DNA of 64,000 bases from Gordionus sp. m RMFG-2023 (GCF_954871325.1 NC_088778.1:29125120-29189119), one strand, 5' to 3'; shown: positions 36,322-48,240, counted from the stretch's first letter. Notes: generated by a model not told the origin, from the letters alone. Translations and numbers: made by a program.

Positions 36322-36586
36322 ATTATAACCATATCTAATTGACGAATATAATAATTCATGTTGCATAAATTTTTTAAAAAAAATACGGCCCAGCCCTGCC
36401 CGGGTATTTTTTAAAAAAAGTTTTCATGCCCAGCCCAGCCCGGCCCGAGTATATTTTAAAAATTCCGGGCCTGCAGGTCTCTGATTTTATTACAAAAATC
36501 ATGATTTATTATTTAATTTAATATATCATAAATTTTTAAATAATTCTTATTTTCCTCGTGAGTCTAACTTATTTTTTAGTTGCAAC

Positions 36587-39552
36587 CAGAGTTGTTAAAG
36601 TATCTAGATATAAAAATCTAGTATCTGTATCTGTATCTAGATAGATTTTTTAGAAAGGTATCTGTATCTAGATATTTTTTTAGAGGTATCTGTATCTGTT
36701 TTTAGATACTTTTTAAGATACATTTTATATACCTCTTTTTTTTATTATTAAATAAAAATATTTGACTGTAAAATTTATTTTATTTCATATGAGCTTATGA
36801 AATAAATAAATATGTATATTATATATTAATATTTATTAATACTATAATAAAGAATTATATATACATAAAATATTAAAACTTATATATAAAAAATATATAT
36901 AAATATTTATTAATTTAAATATTATGTCCGAGTTTATCAATAAACCATACAAATTTTAATATTACAATAAGGAAATGATAAATTTTATTTTATAACTAAA
37001 TTTTTAAGTTTATATATTTATTTAGATCTATATCGATGAAGAAGAGGAAGCAACAACAAGTTCTATTGCTTTACCATGGCCAATTTATAGAGCATATTTT
37101 AAAATAATATCTCAAAACAAAGAAAACAATTCTCTGATGGTAAAATGTTTGCCGTGTCTACCTAAAAATACAAAAATATCCGTCATTATGACTTCAACGT
37201 GCAATATCGTGAAGCACATAAGGGTATAGATATTATATATTTAAAATTCTAATTTAAATTTTAAGAGAAAACATCCAACCTTGTTAACAAAAATAAAAAA
37301 GGGGAAGGAAAATAAAACTACCAAAGAAAATATTGGACAAGGCTCATCCTCCAATAATATTTTTGCTAAAAGACCTTTGACTTTAACTCAAGGCACTTTA
37401 GATGATTTAATTATTACTTTTATTGTAGATGGCATGCAGCCATTTTCAATTGTTGAAAATCCTTCTTTTAAAAAAATGATCAACACTTTGGCTCCACACA
37501 AAAATATAATTTGCTGACAGACAGTTGTTGGTAGAATTTCCCAAAGATGGGAAAATGAAAAGAAAGAAATAATTAAAAGTCTTATAGAAACATTATTAAT
37601 ATGCACAGCAGCAGATTGTTGGAGTGCCTATCGCCGGTATAGCTTACATATGAATTTGTATAATAATTAATTAAGAATAAATTATTTCAGCAATTTTAAG
37701 AAATTTTAATTTTTAGTTCATACATAGGAGTAACCGCTCACTATATAAATCCAATAAGTTTGGAAAGAAAAAATATAGCGTTGGCTTGTAAAAGAATGAC
37801 TGGTAGTCATACATATGATAAAATAGCAAAAAATTTACAAGATATAGCTAAGGATTATTGCATTCAAAATAAAATTTCAAAGACCATTACAGATAATGCC
37901 AAAAATTTTATAAAATGTTTTAGGTTTATTTTATTATAAATAAAAATAAACATAATATATGATTGATTACTTAATTTATTAAAGAGTTTTCAAGCCAATT
38001 GAAAATAATACAAGTGAATCAATTGATGATCTGGAAGATGAAGCAGTTGTGCCAATTTCTATATCAAATCTTTATAATACTGATTCTGAATTATCATAAT
38101 CATTTAGTTTACCTCAATGTTGTGCCAGTCACACATTGAATCTTATAGCCACTGTGGATGCCAATAGAGCCATGCAGTGTAAACAATATCAGAGGGTAAA
38201 ACTAATTTTAATTAAATAAGTAATATTTTCTTCATTAGATATATAGCACAACACTACATAAATGCCAAAATATATGGAATAGGCAAAATAAGTCTCCTAT
38301 TTCATCTGTGATTATTAAGGAATATATTGGTCGTTATTTTATATGTACTAATATAACTAGATAGAACTCCACCTATAATGCCTTACAATTAATGTCAGAA
38401 ATTATAATAGCTAAATCTGACAAAGTGGACAAGATATGTGATGGAATAAAACTACCTAGGTTTTTATCTAATGAATGTGATTTTATTCATGAATATTGTT
38501 TAGTAAGTTATAAATAATATTTATATATATAGCATTATTTTAAATTAGCTAATGAAGCCAATAGCTAATTCCCTTGATATTTTGCAGGGAGATAAGTATA
38601 TCTTTTTACTGTGCAACTATTTCACAACTTATTATCAAATTAAAGAATTTTAAAGATATGAACCTGAGATTCTGTTTACCACTCTTAGATGCCTTACTTA
38701 AAGGGATTGAGGATAGGTAAATTAATATAATAAATTAAAAATATTTAATAATTCTAGGTTTATTGTGACCTTATTTGAAGATGATAATATTATAGCAACC
38801 ATGCTCCACCCTTTTTTTAAACTTGATTGGACATGGTTGCAAATGGAAGAAAATCTTAATAAAAGAAAACAATTGATACAAAGATTAGCTGGTGAATTAT
38901 CAAAGTCATCAACTGACTGCAAGAAAATAACCTGCCAAAAAAAACAAATAATTTAATTTCAGATTTTTTTCAGTACCCTACAGCAGATATAATTTCTATT
39001 AATTATTTAAATTTTGATAATCAACAAATTTTAAATAATTTTTTCAAAAATTAATGTAGAGATTTTAGCATTTTTAAAAAATACCCTGATATAAAATTGT
39101 TATTTATTAAATATAACACTACAATTCCTTCAAGCGCCCCTGTGGAAAGACTATTTAGTGTTGCTAAAAATGTCTTTACAGATAAACGAGGATGCCTAAA
39201 TGATCAAAATTTTAAAAATATTTTATTACTGAAATCTAATAATTATTTATAATTATATAATCATATATTTTCATATATTTTATTAAAATCATTATTTTAG
39301 TTATATTCTGATAAATGTTATATCGCGTCAATAAATTTTTTAGCTCATTTCATGAATTTTCACAATATAATATTAATTTAGGTTTATGCAAACCTATAAG
39401 AGCATAATAAAAAATGTATCTGTATACAGATACATTTAAAAATTGTATCTGTATCTTGATAACTTTTTAGACGCTGTATCTGTATCTAGATAACTTTTGA
39501 GACTATGTATCTGTATCTAGATCCATTTAAAAAATATCTTTTAACAACTCTG
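36587..39552 (+). mobile_element. Near-complete hAT transposon
   Basis: Termini CAGAGTTGTTAAAGTATCTA and AACAACTCTG are flanked by a perfect 8-bp duplication GTTGCAAC (36579-36586 and 39553-39560). Subterminal DNA at both ends is packed with GTATCTGTATCTAGATA-type repeats, the likely transposase-binding sites. The 2966-bp length and a seven-exon transposase make it the most complete element here. The unoccupied target survives at 11961-11968 in the other copy of the duplication, proving that insertion followed the duplication. Confidence 0.92.
37025..39252 (+). pseudogene. hAT transposase, split by mini-introns
   Basis: Exons in order: a BED zinc finger (about 37025-37228; C-x2-C in KCLPC, then KHIRRKH across an intron); a part with SIVENPSF (37266-37660); TAADCWSAY and GVTAHYI (about 37600-37770; first catalytic Asp region); TITDNAKNF (about 37890); CCASHTLNLIA (about 38125); MLHPFFKLDW (38798); and the hATC dimerisation domain near 39110-39240 (TIPSSAPVERLFSVAK). 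Introns are GT-AG and about 40-65 bp, for example 38716-38757. A few in-frame stops and a frame slip remain (for example after NIIC near 37515 and after SELS near 38097), so activity is unlikely. Roughly 650 residues in the ancestral protein. Confidence 0.85.
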
Positions 39553-39560
39553 GTTGCAAC

Positions 39561-39730
39561 CATTGAGTAAAACTCTTCAAATCTAATTTAAAAAATAAGT
39601 AAAGGTAAAATGTTGAATATTAATAATGATATATTTAGATTTGTTATATAGGGATCTTTATATTCATACTATATAATTGGTATAATAAGCTATTGATGTA
39701 ATTTAAATTTATATGATTGAAATATTTTAT
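39561..39730 (+). repeat. Duplicated AT-rich flank
   Basis: Direct match to about 11969-12140 of copy 1, continuing the duplicated unit after the hAT insertion. No gene. Confidence 0.7.
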
Positions 39731-40155
39731 AGATGCCTGGGAAAACTTCCACTATCTAGAAACATTTTATTAAAAATACAGCTAATAATATCTAAATTCA
39801 ACAAAGATGTCTCAGTATATCAAAAAATGTCAAAGGTATATTGACAGTTTACAATTTAATAAAGTTGACAATAACAGTTCTATTGAAGAGGATATTGTAC
39901 TATGTCAGAAAATCTAATAAAATAATACCCCATGAAAACCATTCTAAATACTTTAAAGAAAATACTAATAATTTTAATAATGTATCAGGCACATCTAAAA
40001 TTAAAAATTATTTTGACAATATAACTGAACAAAATCAAACACTTGACAATGCTTTAGCATTAGCTATTTTTATATTAAATTGCCACTTTCATTTATTTAA
40101 AACAAAAATATATTTAGATTATATAGAATATCATTTCAAAAGTTCATTTATTTAG
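39731..40155 (+). pseudogene. hAT N-terminal fragment, copy 2
   Basis: Direct duplicate of 12142-12473 with extra upstream sequence, beginning MPGKTSTI after a possible splice acceptor at 39732. This extra part looks like a weak BED-finger start. The main frame, 39841-40155, has KIKNYFDNITEQNQTLDN then ALALAIF...CHFHLFK. As in the other copy there is no catalytic domain. The paralogues differ by a few residues, and both have lost the frame between the two parts. Confidence 0.55.
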
Positions 40156-42588
40156 ATAAATCTTTATATAAAAAAAAATAATATTAAAAATATTTTTAAC
40201 AAAACTCTTAAAAAAATAAATGATTGTTAGAAATAAAAAGGAAAAATGAGTATTTAAAATTTTAAAAGTTATTTTGTAAGTTTTTTAAATTTATTAATAT
40301 TTAAAATATAACATTATACTATACGATAGATGGCGTGAATATAAAATTTAAAACTGAAAAAAAAGATTGCCCCCCTCTCCCCTTTATATATATAAAGCAT
40401 AATTTTGTATTTTCTATCTTTTTTTTTAAAATTTATCGAATAAGAGAATAAATTGGTAATTATTTCATCAAATCAAAAAATAAAATATGGATTTTTCCCT
40501 CATCAAAACATTTAATTTATTTTAAAATAGTATTAAAAAATGAATTTAAAAAAATTATATGTATAAAAAAGAACTGAGAAAATATATTTAGAAAAAAGAG
40601 TACATATCACTATAAAGAAGAATGAATACAAAAAATTGGACCTGCAGAATTCCAGGGAAATCTGCTGACAAAGATAAAATCCTTCATTGGGATCCCCTGA
40701 GATCTCTCTCATTTTTTTTCTTATGATTTTAATGAAAATGAGGGCATCACTTCACATGCCTAGAGTACAGGTTAAAAAGTTATTCTTAATTTTTTTAAAA
40801 AAAACTTATTTATAACATAGGTTAACGTTTATATAGGGAAGAAAGCCATTATGATTACATTTTTTTTTAAAAAATAATTATAATTTTTATTTTACTAGTG
40901 TTTTTCGATTTTTTAATAAAATAATATTTTATAGGCCTCGAGATTTTTCAAATAGAGCTACAAACCCTTCTGCCGTCTATTAGCAAAATTTCCATGTTTG
41001 CATAATATTATTTTGCCTAAAATATTTATTGAGCCGTTTTTTAAAAATAATCCCCCAAATTGGGTTAAGTTTTTATACATCATATTTTTTTATTTCTCAA
41101 AAAATTTTAAACTAGTAATGTTAATTTACAATTTTATGTTGATAATATTATATTATCTTTAAATTGTATTTTTGTTAATTGTAATGATTGACAAAATAGG
41201 CAATTGCATTAAGAAAAAGCTTGCTATAATAATTTTTTTAAAAAAGGATTATTAACTTATATCAAAATTTTTTTTTAAAGAAAAGAATGACAAATTTCTT
41301 CATTTTGGACAAAAGGGGAAGAGTAAAGAGATAATTTTTATTTAGCTTAAGAATGATATTTAGGATAAATGACAGATTTGCTACAAAATGGAAATCTCCC
41401 TTTTCCACATCTCAAGTTCCCCCAAGGTTAGAAAGTTTTTTTTTTTAAAAAATCAATATATGATAGTTTATCAACTCAGCATAATCACTTTATGGTTAAT
41501 TTATATAAGGATACTAAATAAGCGAATTGATTGCGGTATATTAAGTTTTATTTAAAAAAAACTCGGATAATAAGAAAGACAATTTGAGCATCCTCACCGT
41601 GAAAAGTAGATAGTTCTTTGGCGCCAATGAGCTGACAATGTAAATTCTATTTTTTTATTATAAAGATTTAAGGCCCTGGATATTTTCTTAGAATTTGATC
41701 CGTTTTGCGCCTAGCTGGCTAGGCTAGGATCACCTAGGCAAAAATGAAAAATCATTAATATTCTTTTCAAGATAATACATCCAATATTTTATTTTCCGCG
41801 AGCGTTTATTATATCCACGCTTAAAAATTTATGTGCCCCCCTCTTTTCGTACTCTGGCATCTTTTTCTCTACTTTAATTTTATTCGTATATAGATGTCGT
41901 AATTTATATAGGGATCAGAACAATCCTCTATCATCATGGGATTTAAAAAGGGATCCCCTTAAGAATTCAATTTTTTTAAAGTAACTTATTTGTCACGTTT
42001 TTACCTAAAATATAATATAAAAAATGATTATTATTTATATGTTTTTTTGAGTTTACTTAAAGAATTTAACAGGCTAAATTTTTAAATTTATCCATCTTCA
42101 AATTAAATATCTATTATTAAAGAGTCATTTCCCAGATATGGGTGTATTTGCCAAACCAAATTAATAAAATATTCATCATTAATCATCATCTTGATCCAAT
42201 AATTTACAAATGGCACATATTTATAATAATAAAAATATTTTATTATATATTAAATGTTATATGGGAGAAATTTAATTTAGACACGATAAACGAATTGTAA
42301 TAGTAAAATAATTAATAATCTTTTTTAAAGCCTCGATAAAGCTATCATCTGTTCACCGTCTAGGATTATTTTGGTATCCATTTTGACAATTCATCTATAT
42401 GATCATTTTTTTTATTTAAAATTCTTTAATATATTAAATATATTTTTAAAAGCCATTTTGAGTTTAGTAATAAAATATCACATAAATTAATTATATAATT
42501 GCGAATTTAAAATATAATAAATTATAATTATTTATATTATTTTTTTATTTATAAAGATTTTAACAAAAATTAAAACCAGAGGCAGGCC
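40156..42588 (+). repeat. Long AT-rich unit, copy 2
   Basis: Direct match to 12474-14950 with small indels. It includes an AGATGGCGT motif at 40328-40336 and the GC-richer patch at 41640-41740. No gene seen in either copy, although it is long and well conserved. Confidence 0.8.
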
Positions 42589-45500
42589 TAGAGGTCTACA
42601 TTGGGCAGGTTTTTGGATAATATGCCCGCCCACTCAATGTTTAAAAAAAATATAATCGCCCGCCCATTATTTATAAAAAAATTTTTTTACCCAAGTCCGT
42701 TATTTTAAGCATCTAATGAAAATAGTTTAAACATTACATCTCTATAAGTTTTATAATTTAAGAAATTACTATATTAAGCTTAAAAAATATTCAATTTAAA
42801 TTATGGATAATTTATTTTATCAAATAAAATATTTATAATATATAAATATTATATAAATATTATAAGTAATTATAATGCAAAAATAATAGTGAATCCACAT
42901 TTTCGGGATTCAAACACGTTCTTCTTTGTTCTAAAAACCTTCCGGCAATGCTAAATCCTCTTTCAGAAGTAGCACTAGTTGCAGGAATTGCTAATATTTT
43001 TTTTGCTAATCTTGATAGCTTTGGCAAATCTTTTTCTTGTCGTTTCCACCAAAGTAGGACATCCTTTTGAAGTATGTCCTCTTCCTCAATTGAAATCTTT
43101 AAAAAAAAGTGAACCAATAATAATAAATTTATAAAACTAATTTAAATTTATAATTGTAATATATGCATCTTAAAATTATGCTAAATTATACTTATCAAAA
43201 ATGGTTACTTTAAGATTTAAATATTTTGTTATGTCATTATGTACGGTACTATCCTCAGTAACAACATCATCCTCCCATCTGTTGTGGTTTAATTTTAATG
43301 TGATGCTATTTATTTCAAATATTACATTTAATAAGTAGCTAAACGAATTTATAATTTATTAATACCTTTTAATTGGATTCTCTTTGCTTGGGGAAATGGG
43401 TAAAATCAAATTTTCATCTACGTCGATGTTACATTCTTCTATGCAGTTTCGTGAGTGCAAAATATTCAATACTAAATTTAAATAAATATGGGGTAGAATT
43501 TTTTATTTATTTAATTTTGTTGGAATTGAAATTAATGTTATTTTATCCTCTAATTTTGGCCAAGTCCCAAATCTAACAAGTTTTCAATATGTTTTTTTAC
43601 TTCATTAATTTCTTCCGAAGACAATATCCTCATTTGTCGGAACTTTAGTATTAAAAATGTTGTTATGGAGCATATGAATTTTAAATTTTTCAATTATAAA
43701 ATTTTTAGCTCTTTTCTTTATTATATCTATTTCTTTTTCGCATTTTGTTTTTCTCTCCATTATATTCATATTTATTTCATTATGCTCATGTAGAAGATTA
43801 TACTAATTTTTTTATAAATAAAGAAAAAATGGGCATAAATCCGAAAATATTAATTTTCATACCATATAAGAACGTTCTGTAGTGTAGGCCTGCAATCACC
43901 CTCAAGAGCATTAGTTGCATCTTTATATGGTTGTTTTTAAATCTTCCTTTCCCATAGATCCCATTTTTTCAGTCATATCACGAGATTGTAAGAATAAAAA
44001 AATCTCATCATACATTATATAAATCCTTTGTAGCATATTATGCTTTGTATTCCATCTTATATCAATATTTTGTAGTAACGTCTTGCTTAGATATTTCACG
44101 TTGTCACTTTGTTTGAAATAAGTCGTCAATGATTTTGCAGTTACCAAAATATTATTAATCTCGGGAGCATTTTCTAAAATAAAAGTTGACTGGAAGGTAT
44201 TACGAAGTATTGTGTTCAGCATATGTGCTGAACAGTTTAGTCTATTAAAGCTAATATTTGAAAAAATAAAAGGATGATAAAATATGAATGTTTTTTCTTT
44301 AGGTGTATACAAAATCTCTCAATTATTATAATATCTACCTAATAATTAAATTTTATTTAATAAAAAATTTACCCTTTAAAGCTTTTTTAATATTTGCTCC
44401 TTGATCCGTAACAAAAATGAGCTTGGAAAAATATTCTCGGGGAACACCAATTTTTAAAAAAATTTTTAATAATTCTTTAAGAATATTTTCTCCCGTCTTT
44501 TTTCATCTTGAAATTTTGAAATAAAAAGAAATTTTTTTCTAATTTCCAATTTTGTATATAATGGATTGATAGAGATATGTATTCGGTTTTGGTAAATTCT
44601 TCACACCACATATCAGTAGTACATGAGCAAATGGAATTTTTTATCATTTCTACAATTTTAGGAAATAATATTTCCTTAAGATCCTCAGTAACTTTGGATA
44701 CGTTGCGGCTAACTGTTGTAGCACAAGGGATGTTCTTATTAACATCCAACTTACCATATGTTGCCCCTAAGTCGGCAAATCTTTGTAAAATATTTATAAA
44801 TCCAGGTCTGAACTGCTTGAAATGGCCTAAAAAAGATAAAAGAATAATTTATTAAATACCTAATGTCTCTAGCGCAATATTCTACAAAATTCGCTATTAG
44901 ATAAGATTTTATCGTTTTGTTTAATTGAGAATTGTATTTTTCAAAATATCCAGTTATTTTTTTATTATCTATCAAATCTTCATAATTTGCAGATGAACAT
45001 TGATGCCGAAGGAAGAAGGAGGTGCCACTTTTGCTATTATATTTAAAGATGGACTCGCAATCATTGCAGCGAATCCAATCTAGCTTTTGTCATTTTCATC
45101 AAAAATAATTTTAAATTGTTTCCATATAGACGATTTAAGTTTATTATTATTAACTTCATAGTTTTTTAATTTATAAATATTATTTTTTATTTTCTTAGCG
45201 ATCAATTCTTTATTCATATTTTAAAATTAAATTAAAAAATATTATTTTGTTTAAATTATGTTATAAAAAATAAAATTTATATATTATATAAGAAAATAAA
45301 AATGAAAATAAAAAGGGCAATATAAAGATAAACAATCATTACTAAAATAAAATAACACAATGGAGTAATTTCATTATTCCCAAAAAAGGAAATTTTAATT
45401 TTCAATATCTAAAAAATTATATATTTTAAGAAAAAAGTTTTATTTCATTACCATAAAAGGAGTTTTTAATTTGTTTATAGAAAAAAGTTTGTTTTTATTT

Positions 45501-45665
45501 GTAGAAAAAGTTTTTTTAATTGAAGAAAAAGGTTGATTTTTATAAAAAGTTATAACAGAAAAAGGCTTTTTATTTTTTAAGTTCTTAAGAACAATTTTTT
45601 ATTAATGAAAATAAAAATTTTTAAGTGGGCCGGCGGGCAGGAAACTCGACCAATGCAGACCTCTA
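42589..45665 (-). mobile_element. hAT transposon, Ac-like, inserted in copy 2
   Basis: Termini TAGAGGTCTACATTGGGC and CCAATGCAGACCTCTA. The flanking 8-mers GGCAGGCC (42581-42588) and GGCGGGCC (45666-45673) differ at one base. The unoccupied site is at 14942-14949. Transposase exons are on the minus strand. About 3.08 kb, a normal size for an autonomous hAT, but the coding sequence is interrupted. Confidence 0.9.
42860..44990 (-). pseudogene. hAT transposase (Ac/hobo-type), interrupted
   Basis: Read from right to left. 44751-44975 has EDLIDNKKITGYFEKYNS-like N-terminal sequence. 44477-44749 has ATTVSRNVSKVTEDLKE and CTTDMWCEEFTKTEYISLSI, the first catalytic Asp in TDMW. 43923-44312 has NRLNCSAHMLNTIL (the C/DxxH-like region) and DIRWNTKHNML (the RW motif). 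42860-43117 has DLPKLSRLAKKILAIPATSATSERGF, the hATC dimerisation domain, ending NPENVDSLLFLH. Short AT-rich gaps look like introns. The region 43140-43900 should hold the middle of the protein but has no long frame, so the copy is decayed. Confidence 0.85.
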
Positions 45666-45734
45666 GGCGGGCCTGCAAGCATATTTCAAGATTTTTGATA
45701 AGAAAATCATGAAATTTCTAAATTAATTGACAAA

Positions 45735-45866
45735 ATAATTTCCCTTAAAAAAGGGATAAAAAAATATTCAATATATGAAATAACTCATTTATGATCCTTC
45801 GCACGGAAATCTTTAGTAAAAGGCGAAAGATTTATACGTTCTGCGAAGAATCTGAGACTAAATTTA
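45735..45866 (-). repeat. Conserved nested-hairpin repeat, copy 5
   Basis: Direct duplicate of the copy at 15010-15141. The two stems are intact. It is followed by the unoccupied LTR-element site GGTAT near 45883. Confidence 0.75.
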
Positions 45867-45899
45867 TGAGGCAAAGATATTGGGTATTTATAGAATAAT

Positions 45900-46205
45900 T
45901 TTAATTACAAAATTATAGTCTTATTTAGAAAAACATTTTTATAAAAAAGATAATTTTATAAAAACTATAATTAAACTCTCAAAAAATAGATGATTTATTA
46001 GATGTAAAAAGGAAGATATCTTTCAGAATTTTCTAATTATTTTGTACTATCTTTTTTAATTTGTTTATTTCACATAAATATAAGATTATTTAATCTGCTA
46101 GATGGCGTATATTATTTTTACTTGATAAATCAAAATATTTTAAAAAATAAATAAATATATTTAATGTAAAAAAATATTTTGTTTATTTAAGAAAATAATT
46201 TTTAA
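45900..46205 (+). repeat. GATGGCG module (left of duplicated pair)
   Basis: Module with AGATGGCGT at 46100-46108 and AAGATATCTT near 46014. About 140 bp of it is repeated at 47468-47605, on the other side of a 1.26-kb insertion. Confidence 0.75.
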
Positions 46206-47467
46206 TGTTTTAACATATTAATATTTCTAACTTATTATTTATTTTATTTAGTTGGCTTTTAATATTTTATTTAGTTAGTCTAGGATACACTGAAAAACTT
46301 AAATATACTCTACTTTTAATGTATTTTAATATTTATACTTCATTTTTAATGTAATTTAATATTTTAACATATTTTTAAGGTTGTGTATTTATAATTCATA
46401 TTTTGGAATAATATTTTAACTTATTATTTATTTTATTCAGTTGGCTTTTAATATTTTATTTAGTATGCCTAGGATACACTGAAAAACTTAAATATACTGT
46501 ATTTTAAGCTTGTGTATTTATAACTCATATTTAGGGTAAACTTATAAACTAATTCATATTTTAAGGTAAATTAATAAACTTGGGTATTGTTTTAATGTTG
46601 GAGTAAATTCCATTTTTAGGATAAACCAATCTGAATATAGTATTAATTAAATTGTTTTTACTTGGATTACTATAATATGCAGTAGTTATATTCTAAATTT
46701 TATTATTTTGCAGCAATATATTAGTTCATTTTATTTTATTTTTAAATAGTAGTTTTGTTTTATTTAATATTATACAATAATAGCAATTGTTTTATAAACT
46801 AGTTGCTTTATAAAACTTTTTTTCTTTTATACTAAATAGTTTATTAAACTTTTTAGGTACATTGAAAATATATTAAAATTATTTATTTGGATGAAATTCC
46901 TTGTTAGTTTTTTTATATTAAATTATATAACAGACCGAGGTTAGATATCTTATGGATCAGTTCATTTTATTTTCATTTAATTACTGCAAATTAGTTGTAT
47001 TTATATGACTATATTTTGCAGTAGAAATTTCTTCATTTTATTTCACTTCACAAGTTGTTTTATAAGGTTTCATCAATGACATATAATAATACCTAGACTG
47101 ACGATTCATTCATAAAAGTACGTATGAATGCAAATCAGCTGGAGACGCCATTGACGCCATTTTGGTTACAACGATGATAAAATTTATAATATAAAAAAAT
47201 ATAATGAATATCAATTATAATATCCTATAAAATATTCCATGGCTATTCTTAACTTTTTGTCATTGGGTTTTATACTGAATGGTTTATTAATTTTATTGTA
47301 GGATATACTTGAACTTTAAGGTTTTATATTAAATGGTTTTATTAAATTTATTTTAGGGTATACTAGAACTTTATTAAATTAATTAATATGAGAGGTAATA
47401 CTAAAACTATATTAAATTAATTTACACTATTCTTTGTTTAAAACTTTGTAGGCTTAGTTACTTTTGG
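46206..47467. other. 1.26-kb insertion inside the GATGGCG module
   Basis: AT-rich sequence without a copy-1 counterpart. It holds a 189-bp tandem duplication (CTTATTATTTATTTTATTTA at 46231 and again at 46420, with a shared GATACACTGAAAAACTTAAA). At 47072-47160 lies the octamer-containing inverted-repeat element. No protein frame. Because about 140 bp of the module flank it on both sides as a direct repeat, it may have arisen by recombination between two modules rather than by transposition. Confidence 0.55.
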
Positions 47468-47605
47468 TATGATATCTTTTTAATTTATTTATTTCACATA
47501 AATATAAGATTATTTAATCTGCTAGATGGCGTAAAATATTTTAAAAAATAAATAAATATATTTAATGTAAAAAAATATTTTGTTTATTTAAGAAAATAAT
47601 TTTTG
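47468..47605 (+). repeat. GATGGCG module (right of duplicated pair)
   Basis: AGATGGCGT at 47524-47532. It repeats 46040-46205 with a small deletion after the motif and continues into the sequence that precedes the 5S-like copy. Confidence 0.75.
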
Positions 47606-47703
47606 TTTAGACCGGAATTATTTGTTATTAAAATAAATTGTAATCCCAAAATATTTTACATTCAAAAAATTATGATTCACGTAAAAAATGATTTTAATTT
47701 TTC

Positions 47704-47818
47704 GATTTCGACCATATCACGTTGAAAGCACCTGTTCCCTTTCGAACACCGAAGTAAGGCAACGTTGAGCCTGGTTAGTACTTGGATGGGTGACCGTGGG
47801 AATCCCAATGTCGTTATC
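47704..47818 (+). rRNA. 5S rRNA-like sequence, copy 3 (pseudogene)
   Basis: 115 nt, beginning GATTTCGACCATATCACG. The box C region GGTTAGTACTTGGATGGGTG is intact, but a few bases are lost in the following stem (ACCGTGGGAATCCCAATG in place of ACCGCCTGGGAATCCCAGGTG) and the closing helix is altered (GTCGTTATC). A T-run follows directly. Most likely a pseudogene descended from the same copy as 18259-18376. Confidence 0.8.
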
Positions 47819-47984
47819 TTTTTTTCACACATTTTATTTGATAATAATCTTTTAAGTTCATCATTTTTATCAGATATCTGCAGGGGCCTGCCTGCCCATA
47901 TTTTAATTTTATTTAAATACCCGGTCCTGAAATTTGTTTTATACCCGGGCATATATTTTAAAATCAACTATTAAATAGTCATTT

Positions 47985-48240
47985 TAAACGCAACTTTTAA
48001 AAGTAGCGCGCTACCGCTATCGCTATTTGTTAAAAAAAGTAGCTTTAGCTACTTTTTATAAAAAAATTTACAAACTTATTTTTTGCTTATAATGTTATTG
48101 TTTAGTAAATATATAAAAATCAACATTTATAAATATTAAAATATAGTTAGTTTTGATTATAAAAAAATTTATGTAATAAAAATAAATATTTATGGTAATT
48201 TGTTGCATTTTAATAATAAAATCATTTCAATATTATAAAA
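47985..48240 (-). pseudogene. Truncated end of hAT remnant, copy 3
   Basis: Subterminal GTAGCGCGCTACCGCTATCG and the 3' part matching 18540-18870, cut off at about 48240. No transposase frame is left. Confidence 0.65.

Larger units (their letters stand above)
33756..36483. mobile_element. Outer hAT-type element containing a nested hAT
   Basis: Termini CAGAGACCTGCAG and CTGCAGGTCTCTG, with a perfect 8-bp target duplication ATTTTATT at 33748-33755 and 36484-36491. The outer element's own sequence is GC-rich near both ends (GGCCCGG blocks) and seems non-autonomous. Inside are a GTTGTTAAACGG MITE (33957-34155), a TATATTA microsatellite (34254-34310) and a second hAT (34450-36321). It inserted at the edge of the 43-bp satellite. 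Confidence 0.85.
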
